From Ipomoea triloba (Eukaryota; Streptophyta; Magnoliopsida; Solanales; Convolvulaceae): a stretch of DNA of 64,000 bases. The first letter of the stretch is position 1. Every line of letters starts with the position of its first letter. Both the position numbers and the translations under genes were made by a program. Below are positions 13,663-24,395 of this stretch, one piece after another. Location: positions 7,004,982-7,068,981 of the forward strand of contig NC_044929.1 in NCBI RefSeq assembly GCF_003576645.1. Direction: 5' to 3'. The notes beneath the pieces are model-generated. The model searched no databases. It had not been told where the DNA came from and saw only the letters and a list, made by a program, of their open reading frames with translations.

Positions 13663-14749
13663 TAACATAATAGATTTTAAATCGAGGCTACAAAATTTAA
13701 TATTATTATTTCATTTATTCAAGTATAGTAATCACCATTTTTTAACTAATAAGTGTGAATTGGTATTATGCAATTAATGATAAAGATTAGTAATAATTGA
13801 AATCTAACAATCAATGATACAATGACCCATGTTTAGCTTCCAATGCACCATTTTTTATAAAATGAAGAATTGGAATGATAAAACGAACAATTGGAATGAA
13901 TAATTGAGGATTTATTCAAGTATAGTAACCACCATTTTTACCGAATTACATGAGCATCCGTAAATGGGGAAGATCAAGATTGCAAATTCTACAATATATA
14001 GATGAGCATCCGTAGATTGCTAGTTATTTTGCACAGTACAACTAAAAAGATGGATAGTTAAATAAGGTATTATCATTCAAAATCTTGTAATACAAAGTTA
14101 CAATACAATGTTTTTCCATTAGAAATTACCAATCAAAGTAATGTGATTAAAATATATAATTATAGAAAACATTTGATTGTTCACTACAATCACTCTGAAA
14201 ATTGTAATTTTACATACGTGATACGCCCATGGAAAAATTGGCCTAGCTACTTGAAACCTTATCATCAAAAATTAAAGCATATTGAGCTGTTAAAATCAAA
14301 CTAAATCACAGTACTACAAAATACTCTATGAAATGCAGACTACACCATAAGGATCTCCAACATGCAGAATGAATCAACTAAAAATTAAATCATACCGCAT
14401 ACCATAACAATTCTACGCGTGTTAAAGTTCGGTCTTCGACTTCGTAGAATTACAGATTATAGATCTCTAACTAATAGTGAGAGCACAGATATTGGTACGT
14501 TGTGAGAGAAGAGTCATTTCTCATCATTATATAGTGGAGGATAAATATAATATGGAAGATTTTTCAAAAGGAAAGTATAATTAATTTTAATTTTATGTAA
14601 ATATAGATGATTGACATGTAAAAATTTTACTACAATATTATATAATTTTTTCATTCTAATATAGTTAATTACATGTCAATTATATAGATACATATAGATA
14701 TATAGATATAGATATAGATTATCATATCACTAATCACCAATTAATTAAT
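12112..14749 (+). repeat. AT-rich repeat block, copy B, entered through a single N
   Basis: The N at 12112 interrupts copy A, and the sequence restarts at the block's first base. Copy B continues past the point where A was cut and ends at another single N (14750). Such 'restart after N' joins point to overlapping contigs or haplotigs rather than a tandem array. Confidence 0.85.
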
Positions 14750-15291
14750 NTATCAATTTCGTTAACTGATTTGATAAAATTTATATTACGAACAACAATA
14801 TTAATTCATTAGTTGTCATAATTTTTAAGATTTTATTCAAAAGTAATCAAATGAAATGCACGGGTAATTGACATTATCTGAAGTAAAAATATATAAAATT
14901 ATCGTAAGAATGAAATCTCTATGTTTAATGACCATAATAAATTTAGATGTTAAATATAGTTGGTAATTACCACGGGTTATTTAGATGGTAAATAATATAT
15001 GGTAATTACCTATATAGATTAGCATATTAAACGGATTAACATATGGAACAATGTTATAAAAAAAGGAAAGAAGCCTTTTAGATAAAATATATTAGGAATA
15101 ATATTAATTAATTAAAATATCATAGGAATTTCTCAATTCTATATTTATAATTACCTTTATAAACAGATTTAATAGGAAAATTTAGTTACAAACTTATATT
15201 AAGAGTTATGGATTATTATTATTATATTATTATTATTAATATTAGGAAAATTATGTTAAGAATTTTAAATTTATATTACTACGGAGTATTA

Positions 15292-15323
<32 letters not shown>

Positions 15324-16410
15324 TAACATAATAGATTTTAAATCGAGGCTACAAAATTTAATATTATTATTTCATTTATTCAAGTATAGTAATCACCATT
15401 TTTTAACTAATAAGTGTGAATTGGTATTATGCAATTAATGATAAAGATTAGTAATAATTGAAATCTAACAATCAATGATACAATGACCCATGTTTAGCTT
15501 CCAATGCACCATTTTTTATAAAATGAAGAATTGGAATGATAAAACGAACAATTGGAATGAATAATTGAGGATTTATTCAAGTATAGTAACCACCATTTTT
15601 ACCGAATTACATGAGCATCCGTAAATGGGGAAGATCAAGATTGCAAATTCTACAATATATAGATGAGCATCCGTAGATTGCTAGTTATTTTGCACAGTAC
15701 AACTAAAAAGATGGATAGTTAAATAAGGTATTATCATTCAAAATCTTGTAATACAAAGTTACAATACAATGTTTTTCCATTAGAAATTACCAATCAAAGT
15801 AATGTGATTAAAATATATAATTATAGAAAACATTTGATTGTTCACTACAATCACTCTGAAAATTGTAATTTTACATACGTGATACGCCCATGGAAAAATT
15901 GGCCTAGCTACTTGAAACCTTATCATCAAAAATTAAAGCATATTGAGCTGTTAAAATCAAACTAAATCACAGTACTACAAAATACTCTATGAAATGCAGA
16001 CTACACCATAAGGATCTCCAACATGCAGAATGAATCAACTAAAAATTAAATCATACCGCATACCATAACAATTCTACGCGTGTTAAAGTTCGGTCTTCGA
16101 CTTCGTAGAATTACAGATTATAGATCTCTAACTAATAGTGAGAGCACAGATATTGGTACGTTGTGAGAGAAGAGTCATTTCTCATCATTATATAGTGGAG
16201 GATAAATATAATATGGAAGATTTTTCAAAAGGAAAGTATAATTAATTTTAATTTTATGTAAATATAGATGATTGACATGTAAAAATTTTACTACAATATT
16301 ATATAATTTTTTCATTCTAATATAGTTAATTACATGTCAATTATATAGATACATATAGATATATAGATATAGATATAGATTATCATATCACTAATCACCA
16401 ATTAATTAAT
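14750..16410 (+). repeat. AT-rich repeat block, copy C, entered through a single N
   Basis: After the N at 14750 the sequence restarts at the point corresponding to 13090 in copy B and 10857 in copy A. It follows B to B's last base (about 16410) and then runs into unique sequence. C therefore extends B exactly as B extends A. Confidence 0.85.
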
Positions 16411-17097
16411 TAATATCAATATCAATCAATATAAATATTAATATATAACAATATTACCATATCACTAATCACCAATTAATTATTCTTTTTTAAAATAATC
16501 ACCAATTAATTAATTAATATTAGTATATATTAATATATTATATATTAATATATTAATATTAAGAATAACACCATATACCATATTATCAATTATCAATTAT
16601 ATATCACCAATCACCCATTAATATTAACAATATTACCATATTATCATATTATCATTATCATATTACCATAATAATATTATAGGATGGATAATTAATAAAA
16701 TAATAAAATAATAAATAAATAAAATAAACAATTTTACCAAAATACCCCTAAGTTTTGGGGGGAAAATTTGGGAGGAGGAAATTGTTTTTATATATAGTAT
16801 AGATATAGATTTTTGAATACATCTAATGACTAATGAGAAATGTGGGTATTTAGGTTCAAATCTTGATTTAAACCCTAAATTTTGATTTTTTAAAAAATAC
16901 ATATTTATTATTTTATATTATTCTAAAAAAAAAAAACAACAATACTCATTAACAAAAATTCATTTCTCAATAACTTTGCTCACATGTAATTAGTCCAATT
17001 ATTTAGTTTTCGATCCAAGGAGACAGAAATTTTCTGATAATTTTGACAGTCAAATTTTCTGGCCTTGTCCGACTGGGACTATATTTCAGTTGTTATG
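16411..17097. other. AT-rich intergenic DNA with a Helitron-type end
   Basis: This is dense TAATATTA-type low-complexity sequence. At 16785-16803 the minus strand begins TCTATACTATATATAAAAAC with host A before it, matching a Helitron 5' end. No matching 3' hairpin plus CTAG end could be placed, so only the terminus is claimed. Confidence 0.4.
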
Positions 17098-18479
17098 CCG
17101 TGGACCCACCAGGTCCACCTTGGTGGACCTAGGTCAAATACGATGCCGTTTCACAATTTTTTATTTTATTTTTAAATAAAAAAATTAACGGCGTTAACGG
17201 CGTTAACGGCTCCTAATCGCAACAGAATACAAACTCTACATTCACAGACCATATACTCCATATTCACAATTTGAAAACTCCACATTCATACATTACATGG
17301 CTATATGTTTAGTAACAACAGGGCTATATGTTTAGTAACTATAATACCACTATTATGCATTCACACATTCAAAACTCTATATTCACAGGTCCTATACTCC
17401 ATGTTCACACATTACAGGGTTAGAAGTTTCTAGAACTTTGTTAACTCTACTACAGATTCACACATTCATAACTCTACATTCACAAATTCTATACTCCATA
17501 TTCACAATTTGAAACCTCCACATTCACACATTTCAAGGCTGCTAGAACTCTGTTAACTCTACTACAGATTCACACATTCATAACTCGACATTCACAAATT
17601 ATATACTCCATATTCACAATTTGAAACTCTGTTAACTCTACTACAGATTCACACATTCATAACTCTACATTTACAAATTATATACTCCATATTCACAATT
17701 TGAAACCTCCACATTCACACATTTCAAGTCTGCTAGAACTCTGTTAACTTCCACATTCACACATTTCAAGTCTGCTAGAACTCTGTTAACTCTACTACAG
17801 ATTCACACTTTCATAACTAGAACTCTGTTAACTCTACTACAGATTCACACTTTCATAACTCTAACTCTGTTAACTCTACTACAGATTCACACTTTCATAA
17901 CTCTAGATTCACAAATTATATACTCCATATTCACAATTTGAAACCTCCACATTCACACATCCACATTCACACATTTCAAGTCTGCTAGAACTCTGTTAAC
18001 TTCCACATTCACACATTTCAAGTCTGCTAGAACTCTGTTAACTCTACTACAGATTCACACTTTCATAACTAGAACTCTGTTAACTCTACTACAGATTCAC
18101 ACTTTCATAACTCTAACTCTGTTAACTCTACTACAGATTCACACTTTCATAACTCTAGATTCGTTAACTCTACTACAGATTCACACTTTCATAACTCTAG
18201 ATTCACAAATTATATACTCCATATTCACAATTTGAAACCTCCACATTCACACATTTCAAGTCTGTTAGAACTCTGTTAACTCTACTACAGATTCACACTT
18301 TCATAACTCTAGATTCACAAATTATATACTCCATATTCACAATTTGAAACCTCCACATTCACACATTTCAAAGCTATATATTTAGTAATTTAAAAAAAAA
18401 TAAAAAAAAATAAAAAATAGTGAAACGGCGTCGTATTGGACCCAGATCCACCTTGCAAGAGGTGGACCTGGGTCCACGG
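17098..18479. mobile_element. Inverted-repeat element with TTCACA minisatellite cargo
   Basis: The left end begins CCGTGGACCCACCAGGTCCA and, about 40 bp in, has ATACGATGCCGTTTCAC. The right end, read on the minus strand, begins CCGTGGACCCAGGTCCACC and then ATACGACGCCGTTTCAC. The ends are thus inverted copies of one another over ~60 bp, and each is internally palindromic (GGTCCA/TGGACC). Between them lie about 1.1 kb of tandem words such as ATTCACAATTTGAAACC, TCCACATTCACACATT and GTTAACTCTACTACAG, rearranged in higher-order order. There is no coding capacity. It belongs to the GTGGACC family seen elsewhere in the window. Confidence 0.7.
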
Positions 18480-18921
18480 AGTAATTTGCCACTATATTCT
18501 AATTTTGTCCGATTAAGTGAGACTTCTCATTCAGTAAATTAACCATAAGATTCATTTTGTAATAAATTTAACCAGTCCATTATAATCTTCTTATGCCTTC
18601 TTACTAGAAATATGCTTTGTCTCGAACTGAAACTTATCAATACCATTAACTTATCATTTAATTACACCCTTCACCATGGCTTTATCTCATATAGTTTATA
18701 TCAAACTTTGAGAAGCATTGCAACTTGCAAGCCATAATTACCCTTCAATATAATGTCTCTAAATTCTTATTGAATGCATGCCTTAATGCAAATCAAAACA
18801 AGAATTATCAAGAAAACCTTTAATACATGTTAACAACAAATGCATTATACATAGAGTTTGATTACATGTTGCACCACACAAACTCCCCATGATCAGTTCA
18901 AGATCAAGAATGCACCGAGCT

Positions 18922-21030
18922 TCAACGAAAAGCATGATCGTAGTCATGGAAGCGGAAAGTTTTGTAAGTGAAGTGAGATAACCACCTCGAAGCCAGAAAG
19001 CACAGCACCGCCATGGCAATCAAAGTATTTCTTGTGGCGACCGACATCAAACCCTGTTTAGCTGCAGCAACGATTCCAATCGAAGCAATGGAAATTACCT
19101 GCAACGCGACCTCAAGCACGCTCAAACTTTTATATGCTGCGTTGCAGCTCGAGCATTTCACTGTATGGCTCCAGTACCTGACAAAACGATTCCCGCCATC
19201 ATCATTTGTGTTGTTTTCCTTCACGTTAATTATCGTTTTATACTAGCATTTTCTTTTAGAAACAAGATCACTTGTTTAGTGTTACGAAAGTAAAGAGAGA
19301 GTTTCTTAATATGCTCTTATACTGTCATATAGAAAAGAGAATACAAAGCCCTATAAATAGGTGCTAGAAGACTACGAATAGGAAACACATTTCCATATGC
19401 TACCTACCTAACTCACTAAGACTACCTAATCTATAGATCTTCCATATATTAAATAAATATTCCATAACATTTAGAAACAATAAACATCAATGAGCAAGAC
19501 ACGAAAGAAGTAATTTTGTACCATTTTAAGATTTCAGATCAATAAGATGAGAGTAAAGAAAATGAAGAAAGGAAGGATATCGTTTGGAGCTGTGGGCTTA
19601 CCGGTCCATCAACTGTTCTCTAGGAGGCGTTTGCGGGAGGGCTCCACTAAACTTTCCTCTCCAATCAACTTGTCCGCCTGCATACTTATTTAACCACCTT
19701 CGGAAAGCAACCACAAGTGTATCTGCCTTTGTTGGCACAAAACAAGATTTATGCCAATTATAAGGGCCGATTTCCTTCAGCTTATGTTCCTTAGAAACGA
19801 GGGAGGGGGGATATGTTGATTAGTCAGAGCATCAGATGATAACACAAAATCAAAATGCATTTGTCTACATGCTCTATTGAAACCTTTGCACTACAAAATC
19901 TTAGCATCATCAATCCTTGGTAAGGTTGAGAACACGAGGTTATGTTTTCGAGACTTATAAATAGACCAACAAAAGTAAATAGGACATTTTTACGTGAAAA
20001 ATAATAGCAAAGACATCAAAAGGCTTACCTCCACATGAAGAAGATATAAATCTGAGTCCAAAATTAGGTTCACATCTATATGAAACATCCAGCGTGGCAC
20101 TACTCTGTCAATCCAGACAGCAAAGTTTCTTGGTACGGCAAATATTAATCTGCTGTTACCCGGGCTAACAGGGATGCAATAGAAAACTAAAAAAGCTCGT
20201 TTCACTTTTGCATTTGAGGGCTTTTCCTGCATGATTGGATATATAAATTTTAAGTGGTAAAAAAAGAAATAAAAACTAGAGAATAAAATCAATAATGAAT
20301 TAAAGAAATCATTGCATATTGTCATCAGTTATCACTCATCAAGAAGTTGTTTAGTAACTTACAAATAATAAAAGTATGTACCTCTGTAGCCTTTGGTGAC
20401 GAAGTAGATTGGCTGCTTGAAATTGCCCAAGGAAGGATTCCATAGTATACACAAGGTGCAGCAAAATTGTTACACCCAAAAAACTGCTTTCCCATGAATC
20501 CATTTACGTCTAGTTGCACAAGACTCATTTCGAGTGGCTTGCCTCCTTCTCTGTCGGCCTTTAAAGTGCAGAAATATGGCTGTCAGCCATGTAAGCTCAT
20601 ATATAGACAAGGAACACGATACTACTGCATAGGAGTATATGTATAAGTGTCTTATCTTTCTGGGGTTGGTGGAATTCTCATTATGCCATGATGTGCATAA
20701 TGAACATGCGCAGGGTCCATAAGGTTTTCAATCAGAACTTCATACCTGAAAGATATTCCTTTAGCTTCCAATGAAAACTGAAAAAGAATTTAAGCAACTT
20801 TGGTAATTTGGTGGCATGAACTTCAGCATTCTAGCTTAATCACATCCAAGCAAAACTGAAGAAATTGAAGAACATTCTTTGTAGAATTTCTTCCATAGTG
20901 ATTTAGTTTTGTTTCTATTTTTGTTTTTCACATTTTCCTTCTGCTTACAGTCAACTTTCTCTTTTGCTCTACCATCATCTAAATGAAGAGTTTTTAATGT
21001 CATAATTCACCTTGAAGATACAAGGCACAT

Positions 21031-21114
<84 letters not shown>

Positions 21115-22936
21115 GGAAAATTGCATTTTTGATCATTCATAGTCCTTGAGTTCTATGCGTGACCATCTTTAACTCCTAAATTATGCGCAAAGTGGCGAGT
21201 TTAGCTCCCGAAGGACCAAATCTGCCAGTTTATTAAGTGACATATTGGTAGAAGAAACAGTCCCCGAGGGACTAAAACCGCCACTTAGGGCATAAGTTAG
21301 GGGTTAAAGATGTTCAATCATATAACTCAAGACCAAGTTTATACCACGGGTATAATTGAAGGACAAAAAATACAATTTTCCCTTAAAGGTATTTTATTTG
21401 CCATCAGCTAAAAGAATAGAGATATGGGAGGTGAGTTGTGTAAGAACTCCTGGGGAAGATAATTAACACATCTGTATCTGCTTACCCATATGGTATATCT
21501 CTAACTATTATTGATTTAGTAAATGAAGGATCATCAAGTTCAGGGATATAAACTGGCTTTTTCTTCATAAATATGTCTTTATACAAAGGGTCTGAGTTTG
21601 GCCAAAACCAAAGAATGTCATTTTGGACGCAACTTGGGTAAACAGCTACACATGCCCTTTTGGATGTATGAATCTGCACATACATGTTGGCAAAATGTTA
21701 CTTCTACTCACATCAAGAAACATTAGTATTCTCTAAATGCTTTAAACAACTATAGACTAGTGGTAATGCAATTTGAAAGAAAAAGGAGTTAATACCCAAT
21801 TTAAGCCCGGTTTGATAACATAGTTAACTTATCAATTAATTTTGGCTTGTTTGACCATTATTAGCTGTTTGACTTAGTTAAACAACCAATATAAGTGTTT
21901 AATTAATTAGTTTTTTGTAACAGCTTATTGCTCCGAAATGCTAAAATTCAAAAAGCTACTCAAAGCAGTTTTTTTTATAAGATTTTTTTTGAGAATATAA
22001 GATTTTTTAAAGTCATTTTGCATATAATCAGCTATCAACTAATTTACAAATCTATCTTTCTACAATCAGCTAATATTATCAACTACTCGATTTAGTCTTA
22101 AACGTCTTTTTGTGCTTAATTAGGTCCTTGACTGGGATAGTTTTACCCAATTAAGTTTTCTATTAAGACAACTTGGTAATTTCACATTTATTAATACCTA
22201 ATTTAGTCATCGAGTTTTGTAATTTTACTCAAATTAGTCTTCAACTACAGTGGTTTTACCCGCATTTAGTCTCCACCTGAAATGATTTTTCTCGATTTAA
22301 TCCTTGATTCTAATAGCTGAAGATTCAATTGGGTAAAACCATCAAGTCTAGGACCTAATTAAGACATTTATGACTAAATTGGGTATTAACTCAAAAGAAA
22401 AAGTATGGTAGCCAAAGGGAAGATTTGTTCACCGGGGGGCCATCTCTGGGGGCTTGAGGGATGAACTTACAATCACCAGAGCCACTGAAACACCAGCCAT
22501 GATACACACACTGCAACCTGCCCCACTGATCAATCCTCCCTTCAGACAAAGGAGCCAGGCGATGAGGGCAAGCATCATCCATAACTTTCCACTCCCCTTC
22601 ATTCCTATCCCACCACACCACCACATCAATCCCTAGAATTCTCTTCCCCTGTGGCCTCCTCTTGTCAAGATCGCACAAGGGCATCACCGGGTACCACTGC
22701 GCATACCAGTCGAATTTCTCTTCCCGGGAAGCGCCCTCCTTTTCCGGCTCCGCTGAGACATCTGGGGAAATGGCAGTGAATCTTGCGGTCTTGGAGCGAG
22801 TTGTCCTGAGAGGAGAGAAGGGGAGAGGTTTTGAGGGAAAAGGAGAAATGGGTTTGTGAAATTGAATGGGTGGGAGGGTGGTGGAGTTCACAGCGAAGTG
22901 AAATGGCTGAAAGGTGGAAGCTTTCAGCGCATCCAT
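18922..22936 (-). CDS. PTC52-like Rieske monooxygenase, tandem copy 1
   Basis: Seven exons on the minus strand: 22936-22433, 21673-21486, 20745-20656, 20565-20382, 20226-20029, 19789-19602 and 19177-18922. They total 1608 nt, giving 535 residues with no internal stop. The start is the Met that opens a Ser/Thr-rich, acid-poor chloroplast transit-like stretch (~1-60). The Rieske [2Fe-2S] ligands are C123-x-H125 and C143-x2-H146 (CPHRL and CVYHGW). The mononuclear iron site is N238/D241/H244/H249 in [15 protein letters not shown]. Near the C-terminus is a CSSC motif (459-462) followed by two hydrophobic segments. This is the layout of the PAO/TIC55/PTC52 family, chloroplast-envelope oxygenases of tetrapyrrole metabolism. 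The DREGGKPLE and TPPREQL stretches fit PTC52 best. All borders are GT-AG except intron 3 (ATAAGA...GCAC). The exact substrate is inferred from the family only. Confidence 0.85.
21038..21112. repeat. (TA)n microsatellite in intron 2 of copy 1
   Basis: This is a perfect TA run of about 70 bp. The orthologous position in the second gene copy (about 31412-31456) has a clearly shorter run, so the locus is length-variable between the paralogues. Confidence 0.95.
21113..21388. mobile_element. MITE-like insertion in intron 2
   Basis: The stretch opens TTAGGGAAAATTGCATTTTT and closes with the inverse-like ACAATTTTCCCTTAAA, with words such as GTGGCGAGTTTAGCTCCCGA inside. It has no coding capacity. 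The same insertion lies at the same place in the second gene copy (about 31458-31733), so it predates the gene duplication. Confidence 0.55.
21805..22085. mobile_element. MITE-like insertion in intron 1, right end lost
   Basis: The stretch begins AGCCCGGTTTGATAACATAG. In the second gene copy the equivalent element (32153-32478) is longer and ends in the inverse word TCACCAAACACC. Copy 1 lacks that last ~70 bp. A related, complete element lies at 51995-52330 (GGCCCTGTTTGGTAAAT ends). It is therefore an old insertion truncated in copy 1 after duplication. Confidence 0.5.
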
Positions 22937-23480
22937 GGCTGGGCATTCTTGATTGATTGCTCAACTGGTGCTCTTTTTGTTTTACTTTGGCATTGACACC
23001 AATTCTTACTGTAGACTGTAGAGAAGTCAAGTAATCATTATGCGGCGAGCAGCGAACTAAAAGCATCCTTATCAACGAAGTTATTTCACGGTAATTGAGG
23101 AGTTTTTATAAGTGCAATTAGGAAAGAAAAAATGGAAGAAGATAAAAAAAAAAACAAACAAATCTGATATCTAAATAAAAATAAAAAAACGCTTGCAGTG
23201 CACGCATGAGCTGAGCTGAACGCGCACAACCGCTGATGGTAGTAGAATAGTTAATCAGCTTTTACCGTAGCAATAACCTTTCATTTGCAGAAGCTTCCCT
23301 CTTCCTCTCTCTCCTTTCTTTTGCTATGCCACATGGCTGATCTCTGACATAAACTCCACCAATAATCACAGATAGGAATGCTCTAAGTCACCCCAGGGAT
23401 TTGATTAGTTGAGATGCTGCCAACCAAACTAATTACTACTTCTTGAAGGTTTTCATTTTTTTTTTTAAATTTTAGAGCAT
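22937..23480. promoter_or_regulatory. Upstream region of PTC52-like copy 1
   Basis: This is the 5' flank of the minus-strand gene. It resembles the flank of copy 2 only in part: 22937-23050 matches 33372-33475, then copy 1 has ~330 bp not present in copy 2, and 23386-23480 again matches 33480-33560. No unambiguous TATA box could be chosen. Confidence 0.4.
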
Positions 23481-23616
23481 GCTTATCGGTTAGGGTTTTT
23501 CTCATAATTTTTCATTTTTTTATGGGCTCCAACATTCACCTCATCCTCCACTATCTCACTTAATCATAAAAACTCTTCACCATATTAGTTTAAAGTTTTT
23601 TCTCAGTTTTTTGTAG

Positions 23617-23755
23617 ACCCACCTGACAAGATAATTGGGCAAGCAACCGACCCGGAACCACTAGAGGCAAAGCAAGTTGTCACGAAAAAGTCAAACAACC
23701 ACATAAAAGTGCATTACTCCGACACATTGAGGAGCGGAATTACTCAGCAGTATGG
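23617..23755 (+). repeat. Truncated LTR related to 24396 and 26726
   Basis: The stretch starts TGACAAGATAATTGGGCAAG and follows the two LTRs of the neighbouring element through to AATTACTCAGCAG, then breaks off into unrelated sequence. It is an earlier, truncated copy of the same LTR family. Confidence 0.6.
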
Positions 23756-24360
23756 GTGGGCATTTCGGTTCGGATAAACCGAATCGAACCAAACCGAATC
23801 GATCCGAGCCGAACCGAACTAGTAATACAAAATCGAACGGTTCGAGATTATTGTAAACTGAACGGTTCGGTTAAAAATCAAACCGAACCGAACTTTGTTA
23901 GGTTTTAATAATAATAAAAATAATAATAAATAAATAAATAAATAAATTAATTAATTAATTAATAATGATAATACTAATAATAACGTGCAATTAAACTCTC
24001 AAACATGTCAAATTGATACAATGAAGCCCACAAACCAGTAATTGACCTATTATTACCGGTCATTTAGATTTTCCAGCAAACTTGTGTCACTTTTAGGCGA
24101 CCGGCGATGAATCGTCGCCGGTCGCCATCTCCAACGACTGGTCGCCTTCTCCGTGAAGAAGGCGACTAGAACTCCGGTCGCCTTCTCCCACGAAGAAAGC
24201 GACCAGAAATGGTCGCCTTCTTCACGGAGAAAGCAACTAGAAATGGTCGCTTTCTTCACGGAGATGGCGACCAGATCTGGACGTCTTCTCCGTGAAGAAG
24301 GCGACCAGTCGTTGGAGATGACGATCGGAGACGACAAATCGTCGCCGGTCGTCGAAAAAT
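23756..24360. repeat. CGGTT-rich stretch and inverted GGCGACC minisatellite
   Basis: At 23756-23925 the words CGGTTCGG and CCGAACCG alternate, as in degenerate hAT-like sub-terminal repeats. At 24060-24360 the word GGTCGCCTTCTCCGTGAAG and its inverse alternate at least six times, so the stretch can fold on itself. Short frames on both strands are by-products of this symmetry. Confidence 0.6.
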
Positions 24361-24395
24361 GACGCAGGTTTTTTCTCAGTTTTTTTGTGGACCCA

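Noticed and set aside
11314..15438. A Tyr-rich 76-residue frame occurring three times
   Set aside because: It comes from a (TTA)n tract and is repeated only because the AT-rich block is; no conservation beyond identical copies.
22429..22859. Alternative frames over exon 1 of the oxygenase gene
   Set aside because: The Rieske frame accounts for this region and continues correctly across the exon 1-2 splice junction.
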